From: Ascidiaceihabitans sp.
GTDB taxonomy: Bacteria; Pseudomonadota; Alphaproteobacteria; Rhodobacterales; Rhodobacteraceae
Reading direction: 5' to 3'
NCBI GenBank assembly: GCA_029251465.1
Contig: JAQXDI010000055.1
Coordinates: 1-64,000, forward strand
Length of the DNA: 64,000 bases
Part shown: in pieces, positions 36,408 through 45,256 of the stretch
Position numbering within the stretch: position 1 is the first letter of the stretch
How the letters are laid out: every line of letters begins with the position of its first letter
Made by a program: the position numbers and the translations under genes
The notes under the pieces: generated by a model
Databases searched by the model: none
Told to the model about the DNA's origin: nothing
What the model saw: only the letters and a program-made list of their open reading frames with translations

Positions 36408-36572
36408 TCAAAACTTAGTCCCTGCATCCAGCCGAAGCTCCGGTATTGGGGGCGGAGCCGCGGTGGTGATCCCGTGGCCAGATGCAGAGCAGGTGTGCGT
36501 GTCGTTGGGCCAGAACACTGGCTGTCAGCAACAGACCACGCGCGTTTCGAAAGAGGTGAAAAACGTATCGGC

Positions 36573-37205
36573 TTAGGCCGCGATGCCTTGTTTTTCGATA
36601 GCCATGCACTCTGCTAGAAATGCCGCGTCACTCATGCTTAGCACGTCGTATGCGCTGTGCGTTTGGTTCAACATGTCGTTCAACGTGACATGGCGGGCTG
36701 CAAAATGCGTCAGCAGAATGCCTTCTGCATAGATTACTTGATCGTTCGCGAAAAACAAGGTCACGACTTCGATAGATTTATGCGGTGGTTGACGGGTGAT
36801 GCCCAAAACACCGCTGAGCGATGCCGCAGGAACAACCGCGAACGGGTCGCCATATTGATCAACCGCCGCGTCGCTTTCAATCAACACACCTTGGTCAGGT
36901 AGCATTGTGAGCGGCTCGAAATTCCCCAAAGCGCCGGCAGGGATATGCACGTTCCACATGTGCTCTGGCACGTGCGTTGCATTCACCCACAGCGTGGTGC
37001 GCTGGATGTCTGTGACGCGCTGCGTGCCGTTGTCAAAGGTCAAAACCTCGTCGCCAATCGCGATTGCATTTATGGCCCGCCACCCCATCGCCGTGGCGAT
37101 GCGTGTTGTCGCCAAAAGCCCGTGTGAAACCGGCGCCGAACCGCCGTCATACGCGCCAGTTGTTTCCATCATGCGCATCGGACGTGTGCTTTTTTGGTGT
37201 TCCAT
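36573..37205 (-). CDS. Hint-domain (autoprocessing-type) protein
   Basis: A 210-residue protein from the ATG at 37205. The Hint fold is seen in HGLLATTRIATAMGWRAINAIAIGDEVLTFD in parts, near 31-60, and in EHMWNVHIPAGALGN followed by DQGVLIESDAAVDQYGDPFAVVPA. The usual Cys/Ser at the splice junction is not evident: the domain begins SHGLL, so Ser could serve. Hint proteins of this short type are numerous in Rhodobacterales, many associated with secreted or adhesin-like proteins. An open frame upstream to 37409 has no family match. Confidence 0.75.
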   Translation of the reverse strand: MEHQKSTRPMRMMETTGAYDGGSAPVSHGLLATTRIATAMGWRAINAIAIGDEVLTFDNGTQRVTDIQRTTLWVNATHVPEHMWNVHIPAGALGNFEPLTMLPDQGVLIESDAAVDQYGDPFAVVPAASLSGVLGITRQPPHKSIEVVTLFFANDQVIYAEGILLTHFAARHVTLNDMLNQTHSAYDVLSMSDAAFLAECMAIEKQGIAA

Positions 37206-37348
37206 CCAAACATATTTTCCATCCCCATGGTGTGTAGCGCCTAGTGTGCAGCAAGGACGCTGATGTGTGTTGTTGAAACCAGATGCTGCGATTCGCATGA
37301 CGCTGCTGGGCCAACAAATGGGCCGAAATGGAGCATTGTTTCCGTCTG

Positions 37349-37419
37349 CCAGAACAATCTGGGGGGTTCTGGGAAAATTAGCGACCAATTTGAAACAACT
37401 TTGAGACAAATTTGAGTTT
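37349..37419. repeat. Inverted repeat and three tandem 11-bp repeats upstream of the Hint gene
   Basis: CCAGAAC (37349-37355) and GTTCTGG (37366-37372) form a 7-bp inverted repeat. From 37387 to 37419 three 11-bp units follow in tandem: AATTTGAAACA, ACTTTGAGACA and AATTTGAGTTT. The third overlaps the sulfotransferase stop at 37418. Confidence 0.55.
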
Positions 37420-38065
37420 AATCGAAGGCGTAACCGAATCTCTCGATGTCTTCAGCGCAGGCCGCAGCCACGGCTTGGCGGGTCTTTGCGTCGTAATAGC
37501 TGTGATAGTCGGCCTGACGTTCGGACCGATTTGCATGCCCTAGGTTCAAATCAAAGCCGAGGTGGTCAACCAAGGGGGCCGCATCCTGCGCAAAATGCTC
37601 GATCCGGATGTAGGCATTGCAGTGCTCGGCCCCTTGGGCGTTTGTCATGTAGTGGCGCGCAGGGCTGGATTTCATGCTGGACGCAATCACGCCAGACTGC
37701 GCAAATTCGTGAAAGGTGACCTGTTTGGCCAGTGACACCGCAGGGTGATTGAACGTTTGCACCTGCAGCCAGTGATAATAGCTAACCATCCGGTCCCACG
37801 GATTGCGCACGAGCGTTAAGGCAAACAACCCCTCCAGATCTTGGGGCGTAATCAGCCCGTCAATATCCGCCAGTGTAGCGTGTTTCCAAAGCCGCCCGCG
37901 TGATTGCGTATCCTTTAGACGCCGTCGCCGTTTCACCGCCTTGGGGGTGTCACCCAGCATGATGTCGTCTTTCATTGCCCGCTCTTCCAGCGCCAATGCC
38001 ATCGAGGTCCCCGCAGTCTTGGGGGCATGCACAAAGATGTATTTCCGACCAAGGCTGATAATCAT
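37418..38065 (-). CDS. Sulfotransferase family protein
   Basis: A 215-residue sulfotransferase-like protein. The 5'-phosphosulfate loop is FVHAPKTAGTSMALALE near residues 11-27, and the 3'-phosphate motif is LVRNPWDRMVSYYHWL near 84-99. PAPS-dependent sulfotransferases of this size act on carbohydrates or lipids, often in surface polysaccharide synthesis. It lies upstream of the Hint gene on the same strand. The substrate is unknown. Confidence 0.87.
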   Translation of the reverse strand: MIISLGRKYIFVHAPKTAGTSMALALEERAMKDDIMLGDTPKAVKRRRRLKDTQSRGRLWKHATLADIDGLITPQDLEGLFALTLVRNPWDRMVSYYHWLQVQTFNHPAVSLAKQVTFHEFAQSGVIASSMKSSPARHYMTNAQGAEHCNAYIRIEHFAQDAAPLVDHLGFDLNLGHANRSERQADYHSYYDAKTRQAVAAACAEDIERFGYAFD

Positions 38066-38106
38066 GGCGACACTCTATCTGTGCGGGGGCGATTTAAAAG
38101 CGCCAC

Positions 38107-39012
38107 TTATTTTGATCGCACCGCGATGATCCCGCCTGCGACGCTGATCAAGGCAATTCCTGCGATCATCATTGGCGTGATGATTTGGCCCATCAACAAC
38201 CAGCCAAAGAAGGGGCCAAAAATCATGATGGAGTATTCAAGGACCGACACTTGGCTTGCGTCGCCCCATTGATAGGCGCGGATCAACAAGAACACGCCCA
38301 TGACCGACACAAACGCCTGAAGCGCGATGTAGGGAAAGATTGACGGGATCGGCCAGACCCAGCCGCGCAACAGGAAACCGGCGGCACCATCTGGAACTTC
38401 GGGTTGCCAGATCGCCAAGGTGATCAGGGCGATGACGCCAATGATTGCTTGCGAGATCATGATGCCTGCCAACATAGACAGTGTGCTTTCCTCGGCGCAC
38501 AACACCCGCGTGACCAGCGAGCCCATTGCGTAGAAAAACCCGCCAGCCAAAGGCATGACCATGATCCAGCCCGGCGCGCCGTCTTGAACGCCCAGCACCA
38601 GCAAGATGCCGGTAAATCCGATCGCCACCGCGATGATGCGCCATGGTCCGATCTTTTGTTTCAACACCAGCACCGTCATCAGCAGCACAAAGATCGGTGA
38701 GGTGAACAACCCCGCCAACGACTGCGCGATGGGCATAAACGCCAGTGATCCGAAATACAGCAACATGCCCACAGCCACCAACCCGCTGCGCAAGGCCACG
38801 GCCCACCAGCGTTGCGGTTTCATCGTGCCGAGGCCCGCCCACGACAACACCGCCACAAAGGCCACCGCCATCACCATACGCACGCTTAAAAACTGCCAGA
38901 CGCTGACTTCGGTGGCGATCGTGGCCACGTAGTTGTCGACAAACCCCAGCAAGGCCATAGCCCCCAGCATGCACATCGCAGCAGCCATCGGTCGGGTTTG
39001 GGGTAGGGTCAT
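38107..39012 (-). CDS. DMT-family (EamA) transporter
   Basis: A 301-residue integral membrane protein with about ten hydrophobic segments in two EamA repeats (AMCMLGAMALLGFVDNYVA first, SIFPYIALQAFVSVMGVFLLIRAYQWG second). The end ISVAGGIIAVRSK is typical. DMT transporters export or import metabolites such as amino acids or nucleosides; the substrate here is unknown. It lies 41 nt upstream of the sulfotransferase gene on the same strand and is divergent from the acyl-CoA synthetase. Confidence 0.9.
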   Translation of the reverse strand: MTLPQTRPMAAAMCMLGAMALLGFVDNYVATIATEVSVWQFLSVRMVMAVAFVAVLSWAGLGTMKPQRWWAVALRSGLVAVGMLLYFGSLAFMPIAQSLAGLFTSPIFVLLMTVLVLKQKIGPWRIIAVAIGFTGILLVLGVQDGAPGWIMVMPLAGGFFYAMGSLVTRVLCAEESTLSMLAGIMISQAIIGVIALITLAIWQPEVPDGAAGFLLRGWVWPIPSIFPYIALQAFVSVMGVFLLIRAYQWGDASQVSVLEYSIMIFGPFFGWLLMGQIITPMMIAGIALISVAGGIIAVRSK

Positions 39013-39121
39013 GTCGGGGGATTCTTTATAATTAGGGGCCGATTAGAAACCGTCCCTATTGCAATATCGGGTTTTCCGCGCAATTCAAGAACTCTAGGTT
39101 TTTGCAAATGGGAGTATGCAG

Positions 39122-40750
39122 ATGGGCTGGATGTCAGATGAAGCTGGTTTGGACAAATGTGACGCAAACTATGTGCCGCTGACGCCCCTTTCCCACTTGC
39201 GCCGCGCACGGGATGTTTTTGCCCAGCGCACTGCCGTGATCTACGGCGATCACCGCGTCAGCTACGGCGAATACTACGACCGCTGCACACAACTCGCCTC
39301 GGCCCTTGAACGCGCTGGCGTTAAATCTGGCGACGTTGTTGCCACACTGATCCCGAACCTGCCCGCCCAAGCCGAGGCGCATTTTGGCGTGCCTGCCTGC
39401 GGTGCCGTTTTGAACACGATTAACACGCGTTTGGACGTCGATACCGTCGCCTACATCTTTGATCATGGCGAAGCCAAAGTGATCCTTGCGGACACCCAAT
39501 TCGTTGCGCTTGCCGAAGCATCGGCCGCAAAGATGGACGGGCCCAAACCGTTGATCATCGAAGTTCCGGACGCAACGCATGGCTGGCCCGCCACTGGACG
39601 CCACACAACCTATGACGACTTTCTAGCCACAGGCGACGCCGGTTTCGAGTGGGTTATGCCGACAGACGAATGGGAAAGCCTCGCGCTGAATTACACGTCT
39701 GGCACCACCGGGCGCCCCAAAGGCGTCGTCTATCACCACCGCGGCGCGTACATGATGACGATGGGCACCGTGATCAGCTGGCGCATGGTTTTGCACCCCG
39801 TCTTCATGGCGATTGTGCCGCTGTTTCACTGCAATGGATGGAACCACACGTGGATGATGCCACTGGTCGGCGGCACGCTTGTTTGCTGCCGCGACATCAC
39901 CGCAGGCGCGATCTATGATGCGATTGCAGACGAAGGCGTCACGCATTTTGGCGGCGCGCCCATCGTGCTGAACATGATCGTGAACGCGCCTGACAGCGAA
40001 CGTCGCGATTTCACCCACCAAGTCGAAGTCTTTACCGCAGGCGCGCCCCCTGCCCCTGCAACTTTGGGCAAAATCGAAGCGCTGGGGTTCAACGTTACCC
40101 AAGTGTACGGGCTGACCGAAACCTACGGCCACGTGACCGAATGTATCTGGCGCGGCGACGACTGGGATGAACTGGATCAAGCAGAAAAGGCCGCAATCAA
40201 GGCCCGCCAAGGCGTCGCATTTCCGATGATGGAGCACATCACAGTCATGGACGATCACATGATTCAGGTCCCGATGGACAGCACCACCCAAGGCGAAATC
40301 GTCATGCGCGGCAACTCGGTGATGAAAGGCTATCTAAAAAATCCTGAGGCGACCGCCAAGGCATTTCAGGGCGGCTATTTCCATTCCGAAGACCTCGCGA
40401 TCCAGCACCCTGACGGCTACATCCAGATCGCGGACCGGGCCAAAGACATCATCATCTCAGGCGGTGAAAACATCAGTTCAGTCGAAGTCGAAGGCGTTTT
40501 GATGGGCCACCCTGACGTGTCACTGGCCGCAGTTGTTGCCAAGCCGGATGAAAAATGGGGCGAAGTGCCGTGCGCCTTTATCGAACTCAAAGACGGGTGC
40601 GTAGGGGACGAGGTCGCCATGATCGCCTTTGCCCGACAAACCATTGCTGGTTTCAAAGCGCCCAAGCGCGTGGTGTTCCAAGAGTTGCCAAAAACCTCGA
40701 CCGGCAAGATCCAGAAATTCGAACTGCGCAAACTGGCGGCAAGCATTTAA
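39122..40750 (+). CDS. Acyl-CoA synthetase (AMP-forming)
   Basis: A 542-residue adenylating enzyme. The P-loop motif is YTSGTTGRPKGVVYHH near 198-213, the A5 motif is YGLTETYGHVTE, the A8 hinge is IQIADRAKDIIISGGENISS, and the catalytic Lys is in PKTSTGKIQKFELR near the C-terminus. It activates a fatty or aromatic acid to its CoA thioester. The ATG at 39122 is preferred over 39116 because GGAG lies 7 nt upstream of it. The exact acyl substrate is not readable; it could feed the beta-oxidation genes upstream. Confidence 0.92.
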   Translation: MGWMSDEAGLDKCDANYVPLTPLSHLRRARDVFAQRTAVIYGDHRVSYGEYYDRCTQLASALERAGVKSGDVVATLIPNLPAQAEAHFGVPACGAVLNTINTRLDVDTVAYIFDHGEAKVILADTQFVALAEASAAKMDGPKPLIIEVPDATHGWPATGRHTTYDDFLATGDAGFEWVMPTDEWESLALNYTSGTTGRPKGVVYHHRGAYMMTMGTVISWRMVLHPVFMAIVPLFHCNGWNHTWMMPLVGGTLVCCRDITAGAIYDAIADEGVTHFGGAPIVLNMIVNAPDSERRDFTHQVEVFTAGAPPAPATLGKIEALGFNVTQVYGLTETYGHVTECIWRGDDWDELDQAEKAAIKARQGVAFPMMEHITVMDDHMIQVPMDSTTQGEIVMRGNSVMKGYLKNPEATAKAFQGGYFHSEDLAIQHPDGYIQIADRAKDIIISGGENISSVEVEGVLMGHPDVSLAAVVAKPDEKWGEVPCAFIELKDGCVGDEVAMIAFARQTIAGFKAPKRVVFQELPKTSTGKIQKFELRKLAASI

Positions 40751-40842
40751 AACTACGCTCCACGCCCCCTTTGACGTGTTGTTAACTCCTGTTACAGTTG
40801 TGCAAAACCAAGGCAGCACAAAAAGTCGGCACGCGCAGAAAA

Positions 40843-41856
40843 ATGACCGCCCTTACTAAATATGACCGGCTCGAAGCGACCGGTCTTTGGCGTCAAACCC
40901 CCAGTGACCAGCGCCGCGAGGTGGTTGTGTCCATCGGGGACGCCACGCTTGTGATCAGCGATATGAACGACCAAGCGATCACCCATTGGTCGCTTGCCGC
41001 AGTCGAGCGGCAAGGCAGTTCAAACCATCCCGCCGTGTTTAACCCTGACGGCGATCCGAGCGAGACACTCGAGCTGCTCGACGCTGAATCCGAAATGATC
41101 GACGCCATCGAGACGCTGCGCCGTGCAGTTCTGAAATCACGCCCGCGCCCCGGTCGATTGCGATCCTTGGGACTGGTTGTTTCGGTCGGCTCAGTGCTGG
41201 CCGCCTTGGTGTTTTGGCTGCCGGATGCCTTGCAAAACCACACGTTGGGTGTTGTTCCAGACGTCACCCGCACCAAAATCGGCGACAGCCTTCTAGCCCG
41301 CATTGAACGGGTCGCCGGCAAACCGTGCCGCAAGCCCAACGCCGCACCGGCCCTCAAAACGCTCGCACTGCGCACCAGCGCGCCGGACGTCGTGATCTTG
41401 CGCAGCGGTGTGCGCGACAGCCTGAGCTTGCCCGGCGGCACTGTCATTGTGAACAAGGCACTGGTCGAAGACTTTGAGGAACCTGATGTCGCAGCGGGTT
41501 ACATCCTTGCAGAAATGCAGCGCGCCGCAGACCGCGATCCGCTTGAGGCGCTGCTGGATCATGCCGGTCTGCGCGCCAGCTTTACCTTGCTGACGACCGG
41601 GAATTTACCCTCGACCGCTTTGGATGATTACGCAGAGGCCGTGTTGACGCAAGCCCGCCCTGCCGTGGCGGACGAAAGCCTGCTGACTGCATTCGAGGCC
41701 GCAAATATTCGTAGCACGCCCTATGCGCTTGCCGTTGATGTGACCGGTGAATTGACCGTTGGCCTGATTGAGGCCGACCCGATCAAGCCGGAAGACAGCC
41801 GCCCGCTGCTACGCGACGCTGACTGGCTGCGCCTGCAAGCCATCTGCGGCGGGTAA
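40843..41856 (+). CDS. Membrane protein with a degenerate M48-like domain
   Basis: A 337-residue protein with a soluble N-terminal part, one transmembrane helix near 108-130 (GLVVSVGSVLAALVFWLPDAL in two parts), and a C-terminal domain. Residues 196-228 read SLPGGTVIVNKALVEDF, then VAAGYILAEMQRA. This follows the M48 pattern (LPGG-x-IxV ... vlaHExxH), but the HExxH zinc site is replaced by LAEMQ. It is therefore probably an inactive M48 relative. This reading is mine and tentative; no function is known. The ribosome binding site is weak. Confidence 0.6.
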   Translation: MTALTKYDRLEATGLWRQTPSDQRREVVVSIGDATLVISDMNDQAITHWSLAAVERQGSSNHPAVFNPDGDPSETLELLDAESEMIDAIETLRRAVLKSRPRPGRLRSLGLVVSVGSVLAALVFWLPDALQNHTLGVVPDVTRTKIGDSLLARIERVAGKPCRKPNAAPALKTLALRTSAPDVVILRSGVRDSLSLPGGTVIVNKALVEDFEEPDVAAGYILAEMQRAADRDPLEALLDHAGLRASFTLLTTGNLPSTALDDYAEAVLTQARPAVADESLLTAFEAANIRSTPYALAVDVTGELTVGLIEADPIKPEDSRPLLRDADWLRLQAICGG

Positions 41857-41861
41857 CGCAA

Positions 41862-41893
41862 AACGGGCGCGCCACGACAGCACGCCCGTTCAG
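41862..41893. terminator. Bidirectional hairpin between convergent genes
   Basis: AACGGGCG (41862-41869) and CGCCCGTT (41883-41890) form a perfect 8-bp stem. It lies between the convergent ends of the M48-like and SPOR genes. T runs are short on either side. Confidence 0.5.
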
Positions 41894-41911
41894 AATTACG
41901 TCAGACCAAAC

Positions 41912-43285
41912 TTAGTTGCGCAGGAACGCGTCCGAATATCCGGCACGGCGTACAGCAGTCAATTGCTGGGCTGCGTCACGTCCAAACGGACCAACCAAGA
42001 CCATGCGGTAGGTTTGCGCACCGCGCGTGTATTTACCGATCCGCACTGGCAACCCCATGCGCTGCAACTTTTTGGCGACGGTTTGCGCGTTGGATTGTGA
42101 CCCGTAGGTACCAACCTGAATGACTTGCGCAGCTGTTGCTTTGGGCGTTGCGCGGACTGCCGATTTGGGTGCGGGTTTAGGCACCGAACGGCTGGACAAC
42201 GTAGGCTGGCGCACAGCGGTGTTGGTGCGTGCTGAATTACGCTGAATGCGTTTCAGAACTTGGCCGTCACGGCGCACAATCGACACAACCCCCAGATCGC
42301 GGGTTTGGGTCGCCACATCCAGATACGGATAAACCAACGGCACAGTCGCCGTCACATCGCGCCCGCTGGATTGATTTATCAAGCGACGTGGCACGGTGCT
42401 GGTCCAGATCAGTTTGGTGGCTGCCTGACCGGCCAGCGATTGCTCGGCCCGGTTCGGGTTCAAACGGTCATCGTCCCAAATTCTGCGGTAGTCTTTTGGC
42501 ACGGGCAGGTTTTGCGTTTTTTGGCGCTGTATCAAAACATGTTTTGGCACGACACGGGTTGCCCCGTTAATCTGGTTGCCTTGCGCTTTGCCGTTATAGG
42601 TCTGGGCCGATGCCACACGACGTGCGGTTTGCTGTGCCGGCACAGCGCGACGACCAGTTGAGATCGCTTGAGTCTGCGGACCGCAGCGCACATTCTTACC
42701 CGTCAAGTAAAGCTGGCTAACAGCAGACGCACCGGCGCAAGCAGTTTGGCGGCGCACAGTCGGGGTCGTTGTTTTGCGCACCACTGGTTTAGGCTGAACC
42801 ACTTGCGCGGCTGGCGCAATCTGGACAGGCTTTGCAACTGCAACCTTGGCGGGCGCTTTGCGCACGGGTGTGCGGCGAATGATTGGTTTGCGCACAACTG
42901 CTGGTTTGGCCGCCGCAACAGCAACTGGCTTGCGCACTTTTGGCTTGGCCGCAGCAGTTGCTTTGGGCGTCGGATCGATCGTGATTTGAACTGGCGCTTT
43001 GACCGCAGGCGGCGGTGCCACCGTGGCCCTACGTGTCGTCAAAGACGGCTGCTGGTTGCAAATCTGATTGCGAGACCGCGTGACACGCGGCACCCACGTG
43101 ATGTTGCCGCTGATTCCCGCGCGTACAAACACGCAGCCACGGCTATCGACATACTGCGTGCTTTTGTAGCTGGCAGGCGGAAATTCAGCCGGTTGGCTCG
43201 CGTTTCGCAGGCTTTGCGCAGGCAGTGCCGCAACAACCGTCGATGCGGCAATAACAGCCAAAGCGATAACTCTAGTAATTTTCAT
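41912..43285 (-). CDS. Exported SPOR-domain protein with a Pro/Lys/Ala-rich linker
   Basis: A 457-residue protein: a signal peptide (1-24), a small Cys-containing N-terminal region (residues 45-80), a long basic low-complexity linker rich in Pro, Ala, Lys and Arg (about 85-200), another Cys-containing segment and, at about 385-457, a SPOR domain (VIQVGTYGSQSNAQTVAKKLQ, then YRMVLVGPFG). SPOR domains bind denuded glycan strands of septal peptidoglycan, so a cell-division or envelope role is likely. The linker would span the periplasm. It is a monocistronic gene. Confidence 0.88.
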   Translation of the reverse strand: MKITRVIALAVIAASTVVAALPAQSLRNASQPAEFPPASYKSTQYVDSRGCVFVRAGISGNITWVPRVTRSRNQICNQQPSLTTRRATVAPPPAVKAPVQITIDPTPKATAAAKPKVRKPVAVAAAKPAVVRKPIIRRTPVRKAPAKVAVAKPVQIAPAAQVVQPKPVVRKTTTPTVRRQTACAGASAVSQLYLTGKNVRCGPQTQAISTGRRAVPAQQTARRVASAQTYNGKAQGNQINGATRVVPKHVLIQRQKTQNLPVPKDYRRIWDDDRLNPNRAEQSLAGQAATKLIWTSTVPRRLINQSSGRDVTATVPLVYPYLDVATQTRDLGVVSIVRRDGQVLKRIQRNSARTNTAVRQPTLSSRSVPKPAPKSAVRATPKATAAQVIQVGTYGSQSNAQTVAKKLQRMGLPVRIGKYTRGAQTYRMVLVGPFGRDAAQQLTAVRRAGYSDAFLRN

Positions 43286-43366
43286 CTACGCCCCCACAAG
43301 ATACAGGGGTGACAATGACGCAGGACGCCCGCGGAGTCTAGAACACAGACACAATTTTGCCTTATT

Positions 43367-43999
43367 TTACTTGGTCCCGAACATCCGGTCGCCCGCATCG
43401 CCCAAACCCGGTACGATGTAGCCGACTTCGTTCAGCTTTTCATCGACCGAAGCGGTCACGATCGGCACATCGGGATGCGCCTCTTTCATGCGCGCGATTC
43501 CCTCAGGGGCGGCAAGCAAGCACAAGAACCGGATGTTGGTGGCCCCCGCCTCTTTTAGACGGTCAATCGCGGCGACCGAACTGTTGCCTGTGGCCAGCAT
43601 CGGATCCACGGCAATGACCAGACGATCTTCGATGCTTTCCGGGACCTTAAAGTAGTATTCAACCGGTTTTAGCGTTTCTTCGTCACGGTACAGACCCACA
43701 AAACCAACCCGCGCAGACGGGATCAATTCAAGCACCCCGTCAAGCAGACCGTTGCCCGCGCGCAAAATCGAAATCAAAGCCAGCTTTTTGCCGTCTAACG
43801 TGGGTGCATCCATTTCCTGCATCGGCGTTTCGATACGTTTGGTGGTCATCGGCAATCCGCGCGTGACCTCATAGGCCAGCAGTTGCGAAATCTCACGCAA
43901 TAACTGGCGAAAGACCGCTGTTGGCGTGTCCTTGTCCCGCATGATGGTCAGTTTGTGTTGCACCAACGGGTGATCAACGACGTTCAAATGCTCGGACAT
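43367..43999 (-). CDS. upp: Uracil phosphoribosyltransferase
   Basis: A 210-residue salvage enzyme making UMP from uracil and PRPP. The PRPP-binding motif [18 protein letters not shown] lies near 126-143, with [11 protein letters not shown] near 78-88 and [17 protein letters not shown] at the C-terminus. The start at 43999 has AAGGAG upstream and matches the family N-terminus. It is the last gene of the nucleoside salvage operon and follows deoB after an intercistronic hairpin. Confidence 0.95.
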   Translation of the reverse strand: MSEHLNVVDHPLVQHKLTIMRDKDTPTAVFRQLLREISQLLAYEVTRGLPMTTKRIETPMQEMDAPTLDGKKLALISILRAGNGLLDGVLELIPSARVGFVGLYRDEETLKPVEYYFKVPESIEDRLVIAVDPMLATGNSSVAAIDRLKEAGATNIRFLCLLAAPEGIARMKEAHPDVPIVTASVDEKLNEVGYIVPGLGDAGDRMFGTK

Positions 44000-44015
44000 A
44001 GTGCGACTCCTTGTT

Positions 44016-44037
44016 TGCCCCTTTGTGCCAAGGGGCA
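44016..44037 (-). promoter_or_regulatory. Intercistronic hairpin between deoB and upp
   Basis: TGCCCCTT and AAGGGGCA form a perfect 8-bp stem with a 6-nt loop between the deoB stop and the upp start. No T run follows on the minus strand, so it is more likely an mRNA processing or stabilising element. Confidence 0.4.
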
Positions 44038-44065
44038 CGCGGACACACAACGACGAACTGCGCTT

Positions 44066-45256
44066 TTATGTGATTTGAGGTGTCACACCCAAATGCGTAG
44101 CGATCAATTTTGCCACATCGACAAATCCGATGTGACCCAAATTTTGCAGCGCGCGCCCCGCCACCAACACTGGCACCCGTTCGCGTGTGTGATCAGTGCC
44201 AGCCCACGTTGGATCGTTGCCGTGATCAGCGGTCAGAACCATGATGTCGCTTGGCCGCATTTGCGCGATGATTTTGCCGATTTCGGCATCGAACCATTCC
44301 AGATGGCGCGCATAACCCGACACATCGCGGCGATGGCCAAACAAGCTGTCGAATTCGACAAAATTTGCAAAGGTCAGGCTGCCGTCGGCGGCATCTGCGA
44401 CTAAATCCGACAGATGCCCTATCAGGGTCGCATCCGCACCTTTGCGCACCTCGTCAAAGCCTTGCATCGTGAAGATATCGCCAATCTTGCCAATGCCGTA
44501 GACGTGGTGGCCCGCGTTTTGCACCCAATTGCTCAGCACGGGTGCTGGCGGCATGATTGCATAGTCGCGGCGATTGCCGGTCCGTTCAAACGCGCCTTGC
44601 TTGCCAACAAACGGACGCGCGATGACGCGGCCCACTTTCATGTCGTGCAACACGGGCGCAACGGTGGCGCAAAGATCCAGCAACCGATCTAGACCAAACG
44701 CATCCTCATGCGCTGCGATCTGAAACACACTGTCCGCCGAGGTATAACAAATCGGAAATCCGGTTTCCAAATGCTCTGCTCCAAAGCGCACCAACATATC
44801 GGTGCCCGACCCGTGGCAGTTGCCCAAAATCCCGGCCACACCCGCCGCGTCAAAGACAGCCTGCGTCACTTGATCGGGAAATGCGGGGGTCGTTTCTGGA
44901 AAATAATGCCAATCCCAAGGCACCGGCAAACCGGCAAGTTCCCAGTGGCCGGACGGGGTATCTTTGCCTTTTGACACTTCGGTTGCAGCGCCCCAACTGC
45001 CCGCTAGATCTACCGCGCGATCATTGGCCAACGCCTCTGCGGCCAAAATTCCCAAGCGGGTCAGGTTCGGGATATTCAATGGCCCGCTGCGATCCTGTTC
45101 GGCGCGACCCGCAGCGCAAGCCTGCGCAATATGGCCCAACGTATTGGCCCCGACATCAGGCAAATCACCATTGAAATAGGCGTCTGCATCGGGCGCACCG
45201 CCGATCCCGACAGAATCCATAACCACCAGAAACGCGCGCGCTTTTGGGTCAGGCAT
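44066..45256 (-). CDS. deoB: Phosphopentomutase
   Basis: A 396-residue Mn-dependent mutase that converts (deoxy)ribose-1-phosphate to the 5-phosphate. The metal sites appear in VVMDSVGIGGAPDA at the start and MVLTADHGNDPTWAGTDHTRERVPVL in parts near 333-358. Ser/Thr at the phosphorylation site lies in GKDTPSGHWEL near 94-104. Its ATG shares a base with the deoA stop (TAATG), so the genes are translationally coupled. Confidence 0.95.
   Translation of the reverse strand: MPDPKARAFLVVMDSVGIGGAPDADAYFNGDLPDVGANTLGHIAQACAAGRAEQDRSGPLNIPNLTRLGILAAEALANDRAVDLAGSWGAATEVSKGKDTPSGHWELAGLPVPWDWHYFPETTPAFPDQVTQAVFDAAGVAGILGNCHGSGTDMLVRFGAEHLETGFPICYTSADSVFQIAAHEDAFGLDRLLDLCATVAPVLHDMKVGRVIARPFVGKQGAFERTGNRRDYAIMPPAPVLSNWVQNAGHHVYGIGKIGDIFTMQGFDEVRKGADATLIGHLSDLVADAADGSLTFANFVEFDSLFGHRRDVSGYARHLEWFDAEIGKIIAQMRPSDIMVLTADHGNDPTWAGTDHTRERVPVLVAGRALQNLGHIGFVDVAKLIATHLGVTPQIT

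Noticed and set aside
36408-36572. A small gene between the 2OG oxygenase and the Hint gene
   Set aside because: The only open frame overlaps the oxygenase end, lacks a ribosome binding site and has no family pattern.
42700-43030. Repeated Pro/Lys/Ala codons that look like a tandem repeat or CRISPR
   Set aside because: The units vary in length and sequence, have no spacers, and encode a disordered linker. No CRISPR array is present in the window.
42668-43312. A 214-codon plus-strand frame opposite the SPOR gene
   Set aside because: It is Arg-rich low-complexity sequence that mirrors the repetitive basic linker of the SPOR protein.
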